A stretch of DNA of 64,000 nucleotides from Luteimonas deserti (lineage in GTDB: Bacteria > Pseudomonadota > Gammaproteobacteria > Xanthomonadales > Xanthomonadaceae): contig NZ_JACCJZ010000020.1 in assembly GCF_013425765.1 (NCBI RefSeq), forward strand, positions 744,001 to 808,000. The letters are read 5' to 3'. Below the pieces are notes generated by a model that searched no databases, was not told the DNA's origin, and saw nothing but the letters and a program-made list of their open reading frames with translations. A program made the translations under genes and the position numbers. This document shows, piece by piece, positions 56,451 through 64,000 of this stretch (the stretch's first letter is position 1; every line of letters begins with the position of its first letter).

Positions 56451-56583
56451 TGCCGCGGTCCTCCGCGGCGAGGATTCGGCTCAGCCTGGCGTACGACGCG
56501 CCACGGTTCCATCCAGCGGATGGCGCAGGGGATGCCGGCGGTGCCGGCGATCGCGCTTCCGCGTGAGCGAGCACGCAGCGACG

Positions 56584-57921
56584 ATGACGCAGAACAACAA
56601 GATCGTCTGGAGCGAAGGCCTGTTCCTGCGCCCGCAGCACCTGCAACAGCAGGAGCGTTACCTCGAGCGCTGCATCGAACTGCGTGCCGGAAGCCTGCGT
56701 GGTCAGGGCTGGGGCTTCACCGAACTGGAGCTCGAACCCGACCTGCTGGCGGTCGGGCGCATCGGCCTGCGGCGCGCGCGCGGTGTGTTTCCGGACGGGA
56801 CGCCGTTCTCGATGCCGGACGACGACCCCCTGCCGGCGCCGTTCGAAGTTGATACCGGCAGCCACGACGACACCGTGTTCCTGACCGTACCGCTGCGCTC
56901 GGCCTCGCAGCCCGACAGTGCCTGGCCCGACGCGCCCGCCGACCGACTGGTGCGCTTCCGCGTCCGTGAGACCGACGCGATCGATGCCTCCGGCAGCATC
57001 GACGGCAGCGTCGTGATCGAGGTCGGCGGCCTGGCGACGCGGCTGCTTCCGGGCTCCCGGCCCCTGGACGGTCTGGCGCGGATTCCACTCGCCCGTGTGG
57101 TCGAATGCCGCGCGGACAACCGCGTGGTGCTGGACGAGGGGTTCGTGCCGACCACGCTCGACGTGCGCGCCGCGCCGCGCCTGGCGACGTTCCTGGTCGA
57201 GCTGCTCGGCCTGCTGCACCAGCGCGGCGAAGCGCTCGCCGGACGCGTGTCGGCGACCGATCGCGGCGGTGCAGCCGAGATCGCCGACTTTCTTCTGCTG
57301 CAGGCGGTGAACCGGTGGCAGCCGGTGGTCGCCCACTGGAGCGAAGCCGCGACTCCCCATCCGGAAACCCTGTTTGCCGCGCTGGTGTCGATGGCGGGCG
57401 AGTTGGCCACGTTCACCGCGCCGGGCAAACGTCCGCCGGCGTTTCCGCCGTATCGGCACGAGGACCAGCGCGCAGCGTTCGAACCCGTCGTCGCGTCGTT
57501 GCGCGGCAGCCTCAGTGCGGTGCTCGAACAGACGGCGACGCCGATCCCGATCCAGCAACGCAAGTTCGGCGTCTGGGTTGCGGTCGCCGGCGATCCCGGC
57601 CTGTTCGACTCGGCCGCCTTCGTGCTCGCCGCACGTGCCGATCAGCCGGCGGAGGCGCTGCGTCGTCATCTGCCCGCCACCGCCAAGATCGGCCCGGTCG
57701 AGAAGATCCGCGACCTGGTCAATCTCCAGCTGCCCGGCGTGGGCCTGGCCCCGATGCCGGTCGCGCCCCGGCAGATCCCCTACCACGCGGGCCACGTGTA
57801 CTTCGAACTCGACCGTCAGTCGCCGCTCTGGCGCGAGCTGCGGGGGGCGGGCGGTCTGGCGCTCCACTTCGGCACCGGCACACCGGGCCTGGAGCTGCAG
57901 CTCTGGGCGATCAGGGGATAG
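56584..57921 (+). CDS. tssK: T6SS baseplate-membrane connector TssK
   Basis: TssK trimers link the baseplate to the TssL/TssM membrane complex and resemble phage receptor-binding proteins. The 445-residue protein opens with the hallmark NKIVWSEGLFLRPQHLQQQERYLE. Later come KIRDLVNLQLPGVGLAPMPVAPRQIPYHAGHVYFELDR and the terminal LHFGTGTPGLELQLWAI. ATG 56584 is the family start; the open frame before it is shadow sequence. No tssJ gene precedes it, unlike the P. aeruginosa locus. tssL follows after 3 bases. Confidence 0.95.
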   Translation: MTQNNKIVWSEGLFLRPQHLQQQERYLERCIELRAGSLRGQGWGFTELELEPDLLAVGRIGLRRARGVFPDGTPFSMPDDDPLPAPFEVDTGSHDDTVFLTVPLRSASQPDSAWPDAPADRLVRFRVRETDAIDASGSIDGSVVIEVGGLATRLLPGSRPLDGLARIPLARVVECRADNRVVLDEGFVPTTLDVRAAPRLATFLVELLGLLHQRGEALAGRVSATDRGGAAEIADFLLLQAVNRWQPVVAHWSEAATPHPETLFAALVSMAGELATFTAPGKRPPAFPPYRHEDQRAAFEPVVASLRGSLSAVLEQTATPIPIQQRKFGVWVAVAGDPGLFDSAAFVLAARADQPAEALRRHLPATAKIGPVEKIRDLVNLQLPGVGLAPMPVAPRQIPYHAGHVYFELDRQSPLWRELRGAGGLALHFGTGTPGLELQLWAIRG

Positions 57922-57924
57922 CGT

Positions 57925-59217
57925 ATGCGCAGCCGGCCACAGGACATCCTCGAGGACGCGACGATCGTCAGGCCGGGCAGCGCGGACCGCCTGCCGCTGC
58001 CCGGGGCGGGGGAGGCGATGGCGGGGCCGCCCGCGCCGGAAGAGATCAGCGCCTTTCTCGGTCGCGGACGCAATCCGCTGCTCCACGCCGCCAGTCCACT
58101 GCTGCTGCTTGCGGTGCAACTGCGGCACAGCGCCAATGCCGGCGACGCCGAGGCGCTGCGCGCGCAGGTGCAGACCCAGGTGCGCCGCTTCGAATCCCGG
58201 CTCGCTGAGGGCGGGGTGGGCACGCAGACGATCACCGCAGCGCGCTACGTGCTGTGCGCGACGCTCGACGAGGCGGTGCTCAACTCGCCGTGGGGCGAGC
58301 GCAGCGGCTGGGCCAGCCGGACGCTGCTGGTGACCTTCCATGGCGAGTCCTACGGCGGGGCCCGCTTCTTCCAGCTGCTCGACCAGCTGCTGCAGGACGT
58401 GCCCCGGCACATCGAACTGCTCGAGCTCATGTACGCCTGCCTCGCGCTGGGGTTCTCGGGGCGCTTCCAGATCGAAGCAGGAGGCCGCGCGCGTCTGGCC
58501 GACATCCAGGACGATCTGCAGCGTCGCATCCGCGCCCAGCGCGGCGCCTTGCCCGATGCACTCTCGCCGAACTGGCGCGGGCTCGACCAGCGCGGCAGTC
58601 CGCTGGCGCGCCGGCTCGCGCCGTGGCTGGTGGCGGGCGCCTGCTTCGCCGTCGTGCTCGGCGTGTACGGCTGGTTCCACGTGCGTCTCAACGAGCTGGC
58701 GGCACCGATCGGCGCCGAGGCTGCGCGGATCGGCCTGGCCTCGGTCGCGCCGCCGGGCGACGCCCCGCGCCCGCCGCCGACGCTCACGCTCGCGCAACTG
58801 CTTTCGAGCGAGAAGCGCGCCGGGCTGTTGGAGGTCGACCAGCGTGCGGACGGCCAGGCCTGGGTGCGGTTGTCGGCGGGCGCGATGTTCGCCTCCGGCG
58901 GCGACGAACTCGACGGCGATGCGCGGGCGCTGGTGTCCCGCGTCGGCGCGGCGCTCGAACAGCTCCCCGGGCGCGTGCTGGTCGTCGGCCACACCGACGA
59001 CCAGCCGTTGCGCTCGCTGCGTTTCAAGGACAACTACGCGCTGTCGACCGCGCGCGCCCAGGCGGTCGCCGAGGTCGTCGGGGGGTCGCTGACCGACCCG
59101 GGCCGCATCGAGGTCGTCGGTGCGGGCGCCTCGCAGCCGCTCCTGCAGCCGGCGTCGCGGCCGGAACACCGCGCCCGCAACCGGCGCGTCGACATCCTCT
59201 ACCAGCCGGGGAACTGA
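57925..59217 (+). CDS. tssL: T6SS membrane-complex protein TssL with C-terminal OmpA domain
   Basis: TssL (DotU-like) sits in the inner membrane with TssM. The 430-residue protein has the cytoplasmic DotU domain, residues 35-220 (NPLLHAASPLLLLAVQLR, YVLCATLDEAVLNSPWG, ARFFQLLDQLL), and one membrane helix near 232-252 (LAPWLVAGACFAVVLGVYGWF). A periplasmic OmpA-type peptidoglycan-binding domain covers about 290-430 (VVGHTDDQPLRS ... NYALSTARAQAVAEVV). The built-in OmpA domain anchors the complex to the cell wall, a job done by separate proteins in other T6SSs. Confidence 0.95.
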   Translation: MRSRPQDILEDATIVRPGSADRLPLPGAGEAMAGPPAPEEISAFLGRGRNPLLHAASPLLLLAVQLRHSANAGDAEALRAQVQTQVRRFESRLAEGGVGTQTITAARYVLCATLDEAVLNSPWGERSGWASRTLLVTFHGESYGGARFFQLLDQLLQDVPRHIELLELMYACLALGFSGRFQIEAGGRARLADIQDDLQRRIRAQRGALPDALSPNWRGLDQRGSPLARRLAPWLVAGACFAVVLGVYGWFHVRLNELAAPIGAEAARIGLASVAPPGDAPRPPPTLTLAQLLSSEKRAGLLEVDQRADGQAWVRLSAGAMFASGGDELDGDARALVSRVGAALEQLPGRVLVVGHTDDQPLRSLRFKDNYALSTARAQAVAEVVGGSLTDPGRIEVVGAGASQPLLQPASRPEHRARNRRVDILYQPGN

Positions 59218-59220
59218 GCG

Positions 59221-62200
59221 ATGGGCAAGCTGCTTCTTTTCCTGCGCTCGGGCGCCGGCCTCTGGGTGATCGCGGTGCTCGTGCTGAGTGCACTGGTCTG
59301 GATCGGCGGGCCGTGGGTGGCGGTGGCCGGACGCATGCCGCTGGCGACCGGGTTCGCACGCGCGCTCGCGATCGCGTTGCTGCTGCTGGCCTGGGCCACG
59401 GTGGTCGGCGTGCGCCGGGTCCGCGAGCGTCGTCGCGCGCAGGCGATGGGCGCCGCGCTCTCCGCCTCGACGGCCGGTGACGACGATCGCGAGAGCAGCA
59501 GCGCGGCCGAGCGGGCCCAGCTCGAGGCCCGCTTCCGCGACGCGGTGAAGCTGCTTCGCACCCGCGGCGGTCGGCGCAGTCTCTACGCGCTGCCTTGGTA
59601 CGTGGTGATCGGGCCGCCCGGCTCGGGCAAGAGCACCCTGATCCGCAACTCGGGGCTCGAGTTTCCGCTCGCGGGCCGCTTCGGCAAGGACGCGCTGCGC
59701 GGCGTGGGCGGAACGCGCAACTGCGACTGGTGGTTCACCGGCGACGCGGTCTTCCTGGACACCGCGGGTCGCTACACCACCCAGGATTCCGACGCCGAAT
59801 CCGACGCCGACGGATGGGGCGGCTTCCTGCGTCTGCTGCGGCGGTTCCGCAGGGAGCGGCCGCTCGACGGCGTGCTGGTCACGATGAGCATGTCCGACCT
59901 GCTGCTGCTCGACGAGCGCGAGCGCGACGCCCACGCCCAGGCCGTGCGTCACCGCCTCGACGAGCTGCAGGACCAGCTGAAGATCCGCCTGCCGGTGTAT
60001 CTGGTGTTCACCAAGTGCGATCTCGTCGCGGGCTTTTCCGAGTTCTTCGACGATCTCGACCCCGCGCAGCGTGCGCAGGTCTGGGGCATGACCTTCCCTG
60101 CGGAGAAGACCCTCGACGGCAGCGCGGTGCGCGGCTTCGCACAGGCCTTCAACGCCCTGGTCGAGCGCCTCGACGGGCGGCTGGTCGAGCGCCTGCACAA
60201 CGAGCGCGACCGCAGCCGGCGTGCGGCGATCCTGTCGTTTCCGCAGCAGTTCGCCGCCTTCGGCGACATCGCGCGCGAGTTCGCCGATGCGGTGTTCGCC
60301 GGCAGCGCCTACGGGGCCGCCCCGTTGCTGCGGGGCGTGTACATGACCTCGGGCACCCAGGAAGGCACGCCGATCGACCGGATGATGGGCGCGGTCGCGC
60401 GCACGTTCGGTGTCGACGCGGGACGGGTCCACGCGCCGGGCTTGCAGCGACGCACCTTCTTCGTCGAGCGCCTGCTTCGCGAGGTGGTGTTCGCCGAGTC
60501 CGGTTTCGCCACCGGGCTGGCCGGCAGCGGGCGGCGACGCCTCGGCGCCTCGTTGGCGATGGCCGCCTGCCTGGTGTGCACGGTCGGCCTGGTCCTCGCG
60601 ATGACGGTCAGCCACGCGCGCAACACGCGCTATCTCGCCGACGTGCAGGCAGCGCTCGACGCGCGGCCGCTGGTCGCCGACCTCGAGACCGCGGAGACCG
60701 CCCCGCAGTACTTCGCGCTCGCGCTGCAGCGTCTCGAAGCGTTGCGCCCGGTGGTCGACACGGCGACGGCGCACGACGAGCGCGTGCCGTGGTCCATGCG
60801 CGCCGGCCTGTACCAGGGCGGCGCGGTGGGTGGCCAGTTGCACGACGCCTACCTGCGCGAGCTCAACGCGACCTTGCTGCCGGGGCTCGGCGCGCAGTTC
60901 CGGCGCGGCCTGGCCGGCAACGCGGACGATCTGCAGGCGCTGTACTACTACCTCAAGGGCTACCTGATGCTCGGTCAGCCCGGGCGCGCGGACGCAGCCG
61001 AGCTCGCCTCGCTGGCCTCGATCGAGTGGCGACGGCTGTTCCCGCGTGATCCGGTGCTGCAGACGGCGCTGGCCGGCCATTTCGATGCGCTGCTCGCGCA
61101 GCCCGGCGCACTGCGAGCCTTGCCGCTGGACCAGGGTCGGGTCGAACAGGCACGCACCACGTTGCGCGCGGCCGATCTCTCTGCGCTCGTCTACAGCAGT
61201 CTGCGGCTGGCGCTCGAGGACCGCAGCGACGACACCCTGCGGCTCGATCAGGCGCTGGGTCTGGGAGGCGAGGCGTTCCGCCGTCGCAGCGGGGCGTCGA
61301 TGTCGGCGCCGTGGCCGGCGCTGTATACCCAGCCGGTCTTCGCCCGCCAGGTGGCGGGAGGCATCGAGGACGAGGTCGACCGGTTCCTGGCCGACGATTG
61401 GGTGCTCGACACCGGCGCCGGGGACACGCTGTCGCGCGCCCGGGCGGTGCAGCAGGTCCAGGCGCTTTACGAGCAGGACTATCTCCGCGCCTGGGACACG
61501 CTGCTTGCCGACCTGGAGCTCGTGCCGGCATCGGACCTGCAGCAGGCCAGCGCGCTCGCTGCGCGTCTGGCGGCGCCCGGCTCGCCGTTGCGGCTGCTGC
61601 TGGCACGGGTGCGCGAGCACACCACCGACATGCAGCGCCTGCCCGCACCGGAGGCGACGTCGGAGGCCTCGGCCGCTGCCGCCGTGGAGGCCGGCGTGGC
61701 CGCCACGGCGGCCGGCCAGGCCGGTGCGGCGCGTGCCCGTGCACTGGAGGCAGTGCTCGGACGGGATCCCGCCGGGGATGCCCCTGCAGCCGGCGCGGCG
61801 ATCGAGACCCACTTCGCGCCGCTCAACACGCTCACCGAGGGCGCGGCCGGCAGCACACCGCTCGATCGCGCCCTGCTCACCGTCGACGAGCTCGCCAAGG
61901 CGCTGCTGACCCCGCCGGCCGGAACCGCGCCGGGCCAGCCACCGGCGCAGTTGTCGCTGGTGCGCCAGGTCGTCGCGCAGCTGCCGGCGCCGGTCGACCG
62001 GTGGCTCGCGGCGCTGACCGGCGACAGTGCCGAGCTGCTGGCCGCCGGGCAACGCGATGCGCTCGCCGGCCAGGCACGCGAGGCCATCGGCCAGGATTGC
62101 GGCAATTTCACCCGGGGCCGCTACCCCTTCGATCTCGCCGCCGAGGCCGAGATTCCCTTGCAGGATTTCGGCGAACTGTTCGGGCCGGGCGGTCGCTTCG

Positions 62201-62748
62201 ATCGCCTCTTCCGTGAGTCGCTCGCCGCGCGCATCGACACGAGCGGGACGGTCTGGCGCTGGCGCGACGCCCCCGGACTGGCTGCCGGACCGCCGGGATT
62301 GCCTGCGCGCATGCAGGCCGCCGATCACATCCGCCGCGCGTACTTCCGCGGCGGTGTGCTTCCGGAGGTCCGCTTCACCCTGCGCCAGGCCCGGCTCGAG
62401 GGCCCCGTCGCCCGGATCGAGATCGACGTCGACGGCCAGCCCTTCGCCTCGTCGGCGGGCGAAGAGGCCGCCAGGCCGATGACCTGGCCCGGGCCCACGC
62501 CCGGCCAGGCGTCGCTGACCGCTTTCGACGTCGCCGGTGCGCGCCTGGGCCGGATCAGCCGGCAGGGCGACTGGGCGCTGTTCCGGCTGCTCCAGGCCGA
62601 GTCGCTGAGCCGCAGTTCCGACACCGACTACGTGGCGCGTTGGTCGATCGGCGGGGGCCGCGTCGAGCTGCCGCTGCGCGCGGCCAGTCTGCGCAATCCG
62701 TTTCTCGACAATGCGCTGCAGGCGTTCAACTGCGGGGATCTGGCATGA
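59221..62748 (+). CDS. tssM: T6SS membrane-complex protein TssM (IcmF)
   Basis: TssM spans the inner membrane and periplasm. The 1175-residue protein has two N-terminal membrane helices (about 14-36 and 46-64). The cytoplasmic GTPase-like region has Walker A GPPGSGKST at 131-139, FLDTAGRYTTQ and FTKCDL. A third membrane helix near 441-463 (LAMAACLVCTVGLVLAM) precedes the large periplasmic domain. It starts 3 bases after tssL and overlaps tagF (ATGA). Because no tssJ lipoprotein is seen, its usual outer-membrane contact is not accounted for in this window. Confidence 0.95.
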   Translation: MGKLLLFLRSGAGLWVIAVLVLSALVWIGGPWVAVAGRMPLATGFARALAIALLLLAWATVVGVRRVRERRRAQAMGAALSASTAGDDDRESSSAAERAQLEARFRDAVKLLRTRGGRRSLYALPWYVVIGPPGSGKSTLIRNSGLEFPLAGRFGKDALRGVGGTRNCDWWFTGDAVFLDTAGRYTTQDSDAESDADGWGGFLRLLRRFRRERPLDGVLVTMSMSDLLLLDERERDAHAQAVRHRLDELQDQLKIRLPVYLVFTKCDLVAGFSEFFDDLDPAQRAQVWGMTFPAEKTLDGSAVRGFAQAFNALVERLDGRLVERLHNERDRSRRAAILSFPQQFAAFGDIAREFADAVFAGSAYGAAPLLRGVYMTSGTQEGTPIDRMMGAVARTFGVDAGRVHAPGLQRRTFFVERLLREVVFAESGFATGLAGSGRRRLGASLAMAACLVCTVGLVLAMTVSHARNTRYLADVQAALDARPLVADLETAETAPQYFALALQRLEALRPVVDTATAHDERVPWSMRAGLYQGGAVGGQLHDAYLRELNATLLPGLGAQFRRGLAGNADDLQALYYYLKGYLMLGQPGRADAAELASLASIEWRRLFPRDPVLQTALAGHFDALLAQPGALRALPLDQGRVEQARTTLRAADLSALVYSSLRLALEDRSDDTLRLDQALGLGGEAFRRRSGASMSAPWPALYTQPVFARQVAGGIEDEVDRFLADDWVLDTGAGDTLSRARAVQQVQALYEQDYLRAWDTLLADLELVPASDLQQASALAARLAAPGSPLRLLLARVREHTTDMQRLPAPEATSEASAAAAVEAGVAATAAGQAGAARARALEAVLGRDPAGDAPAAGAAIETHFAPLNTLTEGAAGSTPLDRALLTVDELAKALLTPPAGTAPGQPPAQLSLVRQVVAQLPAPVDRWLAALTGDSAELLAAGQRDALAGQAREAIGQDCGNFTRGRYPFDLAAEAEIPLQDFGELFGPGGRFDRLFRESLAARIDTSGTVWRWRDAPGLAAGPPGLPARMQAADHIRRAYFRGGVLPEVRFTLRQARLEGPVARIEIDVDGQPFASSAGEEAARPMTWPGPTPGQASLTAFDVAGARLGRISRQGDWALFRLLQAESLSRSSDTDYVARWSIGGGRVELPLRAASLRNPFLDNALQAFNCGDLA

Positions 62749-63434
62749 ACGCGCCCGGCTATTTCGGCAAGCTGCCCGGTGCCGGCGATTTCGTGCAGCG
62801 GCGCCTGCCTCCTGCGTTCGTCGACGCGTGGGACCGGGCGTTTTCCCACGCCGTCGCGGGCACCCGCGACCGCTACGGCGACGCGTGGCAGGTCGCGTGG
62901 CGACATGCCGCCACCTGGCGTTTCCTGCTCTCGCCCGGGATTGCCGGACAGGCGGCGTGGGCGGGCGTGATGCTGCCCGGGTGCGACCGGGTGGGCCGCT
63001 GCTTTCCGATGGTGGTGGCGGCCGCGCTGCCGGCGGGCATCGGCGCGCCGGGTGTCCTCGCGGAGGATGGACACTGGTTCGAACTCGTCGCCGGGGTCGC
63101 CGAAGCCGCGCAACGGGATCCCGCGGTCGACGCCGTGCAGTTCGATGCGGCGGTCGCGGGCCTCGTGCCCCCGGACGACCCGGACGAACCGACCGTTCCC
63201 ACCCCGCCACCGGGGTTCGATCCGGCGCGGCGCGGCTATTGGCTGTCGCTGCCGGGGCACGGCGTGCGCATGCCTTCGGCGCTGTGGCACCGGCTGGCCG
63301 CGGCGGGCTGCGCACTCTGGTGGGCGCCGGGCAGGCAAGGGGCGGCGGGCAGTCTCCGCGTGGATCGCGGCCTGCCCGATACCGCCACCTTCGCGCAGCT
63401 GCTCGGCATCCTCCCGCAGGCGGGTGCGGCGTGA
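62745..63434 (+). CDS. tagF: T6SS post-translational repressor TagF (ImpM)
   Basis: The 229-residue protein matches TagF/ImpM: GYFGKLPGAGDFVQRRLPPAFVDAWDRA at the start, then GVMLPGCDRVGRCFPMVVAA and the C-terminal FAQLLGIL. In P. aeruginosa and Agrobacterium TagF represses T6SS by acting on Fha/TssL-TssM assembly. ATG 62745 overlaps the tssM stop. It is directly followed by the pppA start, so repressor and phosphatase are co-expressed. Confidence 0.93.
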   Translation: MNAPGYFGKLPGAGDFVQRRLPPAFVDAWDRAFSHAVAGTRDRYGDAWQVAWRHAATWRFLLSPGIAGQAAWAGVMLPGCDRVGRCFPMVVAAALPAGIGAPGVLAEDGHWFELVAGVAEAAQRDPAVDAVQFDAAVAGLVPPDDPDEPTVPTPPPGFDPARRGYWLSLPGHGVRMPSALWHRLAAAGCALWWAPGRQGAAGSLRVDRGLPDTATFAQLLGILPQAGAA

Positions 63435-64000
63435 TGGGCGCTTCCGCACGACGTTCGAGCGGGCGGACCGATCCGGGCAAGGTCCGACGCTGCAACGAGG
63501 ATGCGATTCTCCTGCGCGACGACGCCGGGCTCTGGGTCGTGGCCGACGGCCTCGGCGGTCACAGCGCCGGCGACTACGCCAGCGGCCTGATCGTCGAACG
63601 GCTGGCGGCGCTGCACCGACCGGACGACCTCTGCGATTTCATCGACGCCATCGAGGACGTGCTCGAGGACGTCAACGCCGAACTCATGCGTGTGGCGGAA
63701 TCGCGGGGTGGCGATCTGATCGGCTCGACCGTCGTGGTGCTGGTCGACGACGGGGACGTGGTCCTGTGCGGCTGGGTCGGGGACAGCCGCGGCTACTGCT
63801 TCGACCGTCGGAGACTGCGCCAGATCACCCTGGACCACGTCCACGGCGCACGCGACGACGTGACCCGCTTCGCCGGCGCCCAGCCGCAGGCGCCGGCAGG
63901 GGCGCTCACGCGTGCCGTCGGGGCGCAACCGCAGCTGTTCGTCGACTGGACGATCGCCGACAGCGCGGAGGGTGCGACCTTCGTGTTGTGCAGCGACGGG
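63434..64000 (+). CDS. pppA: T6SS PP2C-family protein phosphatase PppA (cut by window end)
   Basis: An open frame from ATG 63434 (or GTG 63431, same frame) runs 189 codons to the window edge. It reads MGASARRSSGRTDPGKVRRC and has the PP2C metal-binding signatures VVADGLGGHSAGDYAS and VLCGWVGDSRGY. It ends mid-domain at VLCSDG, itself the start of the next PP2C motif. PppA removes phosphate from the FHA protein and resets T6SS firing. The start overlaps the tagF stop (TGATG). The C-terminus lies outside the window. Confidence 0.93.
   Translation, partial: MGASARRSSGRTDPGKVRRCNEDAILLRDDAGLWVVADGLGGHSAGDYASGLIVERLAALHRPDDLCDFIDAIEDVLEDVNAELMRVAESRGGDLIGSTVVVLVDDGDVVLCGWVGDSRGYCFDRRRLRQITLDHVHGARDDVTRFAGAQPQAPAGALTRAVGAQPQLFVDWTIADSAEGATFVLCSDG

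Noticed and set aside
56131..63495. Reverse-strand frame of 2454 codons opposite tssK-tagF
   Set aside because: Low-complexity Arg/Gln/Gly-rich translation with no domain. It is antisense to five well-supported T6SS genes.

Overview
The window looks like chromosome from a high-GC member of the Xanthomonadaceae/Lysobacteraceae (Lysobacter, Luteimonas, Xanthomonas relatives). This rests on gene families and codon use, not on a database match. Support includes the very GC-rich coding style, a large TonB-dependent receptor with its own exbB-exbD-tonB, a PRISE-type reductase, and a type VI secretion (T6SS) locus carrying a Ser/Thr kinase plus ECF sigma pair of the kind described in Xanthomonas citri (PknS/EcfK).

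Layout. (1) 1-4.4 kb: the 5' end of a DUF1244 gene, then folD, guaB and guaA (one-carbon and GMP synthesis). (2) 4.5-13.3 kb: a defence island inserted just after guaA. It holds an Mrr-like restriction endonuclease and a type I restriction-modification operon, hsdM-hsdS-[FRG gene]-hsdR, with translational overlaps at every junction. (3) 13.3-14.0 kb: a junction stretch with a C4-antisense-RNA-like fold, a small associated ORF and a possible gene remnant. (4) 14.0-20.0 kb: a reverse-strand operon of unknown secreted protein, TonB-dependent receptor, exbB, exbD and tonB, headed by a 19-nt palindrome that resembles a Zur (zinc repressor) box. (5) 20.2-32.2 kb: housekeeping and scattered genes: PRISE reductase, ilvE, DUF2256 with an FeS photolyase-like gene, an FMN reductase, tadA, a DUF2721 membrane protein, orn, mscS, ppsA/ppsR (divergent), DUF1249, tRNA-Ala(GGC) and tRNA-Glu(TTC).

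(6) 32.6-64.0 kb (window end): a T6SS locus. Gene order is close to the Pseudomonas aeruginosa H1 locus: tssB-tssC-hcp-tagJ-tssE-tssF-tssG-clpV, then a cargo/regulatory insert, then PAAR, a TPR-methyltransferase, vgrG, DUF6931, tagH, tssK, tssL, tssM, tagF and pppA (cut by the window end). No tssJ or tssA is seen. The insert between clpV and PAAR holds three unassigned genes. The first (43064-44479) carries the Arg / Ser / Glu signature of cholera/pertussis-type ADP-ribosyltransferases. The second is an AT-rich gene with an HEXXH motif. The third has a His/Cys arrangement like clan CD (caspase-like) peptidases. They are followed by the kinase-sigma pair.

The most interesting material is this candidate effector block, an 18-nt element shared upstream of tssB and tssK that may be the sigma factor's target, the C4-like RNA whose 3' hairpin contains the Shine-Dalgarno of the next ORF, and the candidate Zur-controlled TonB system.
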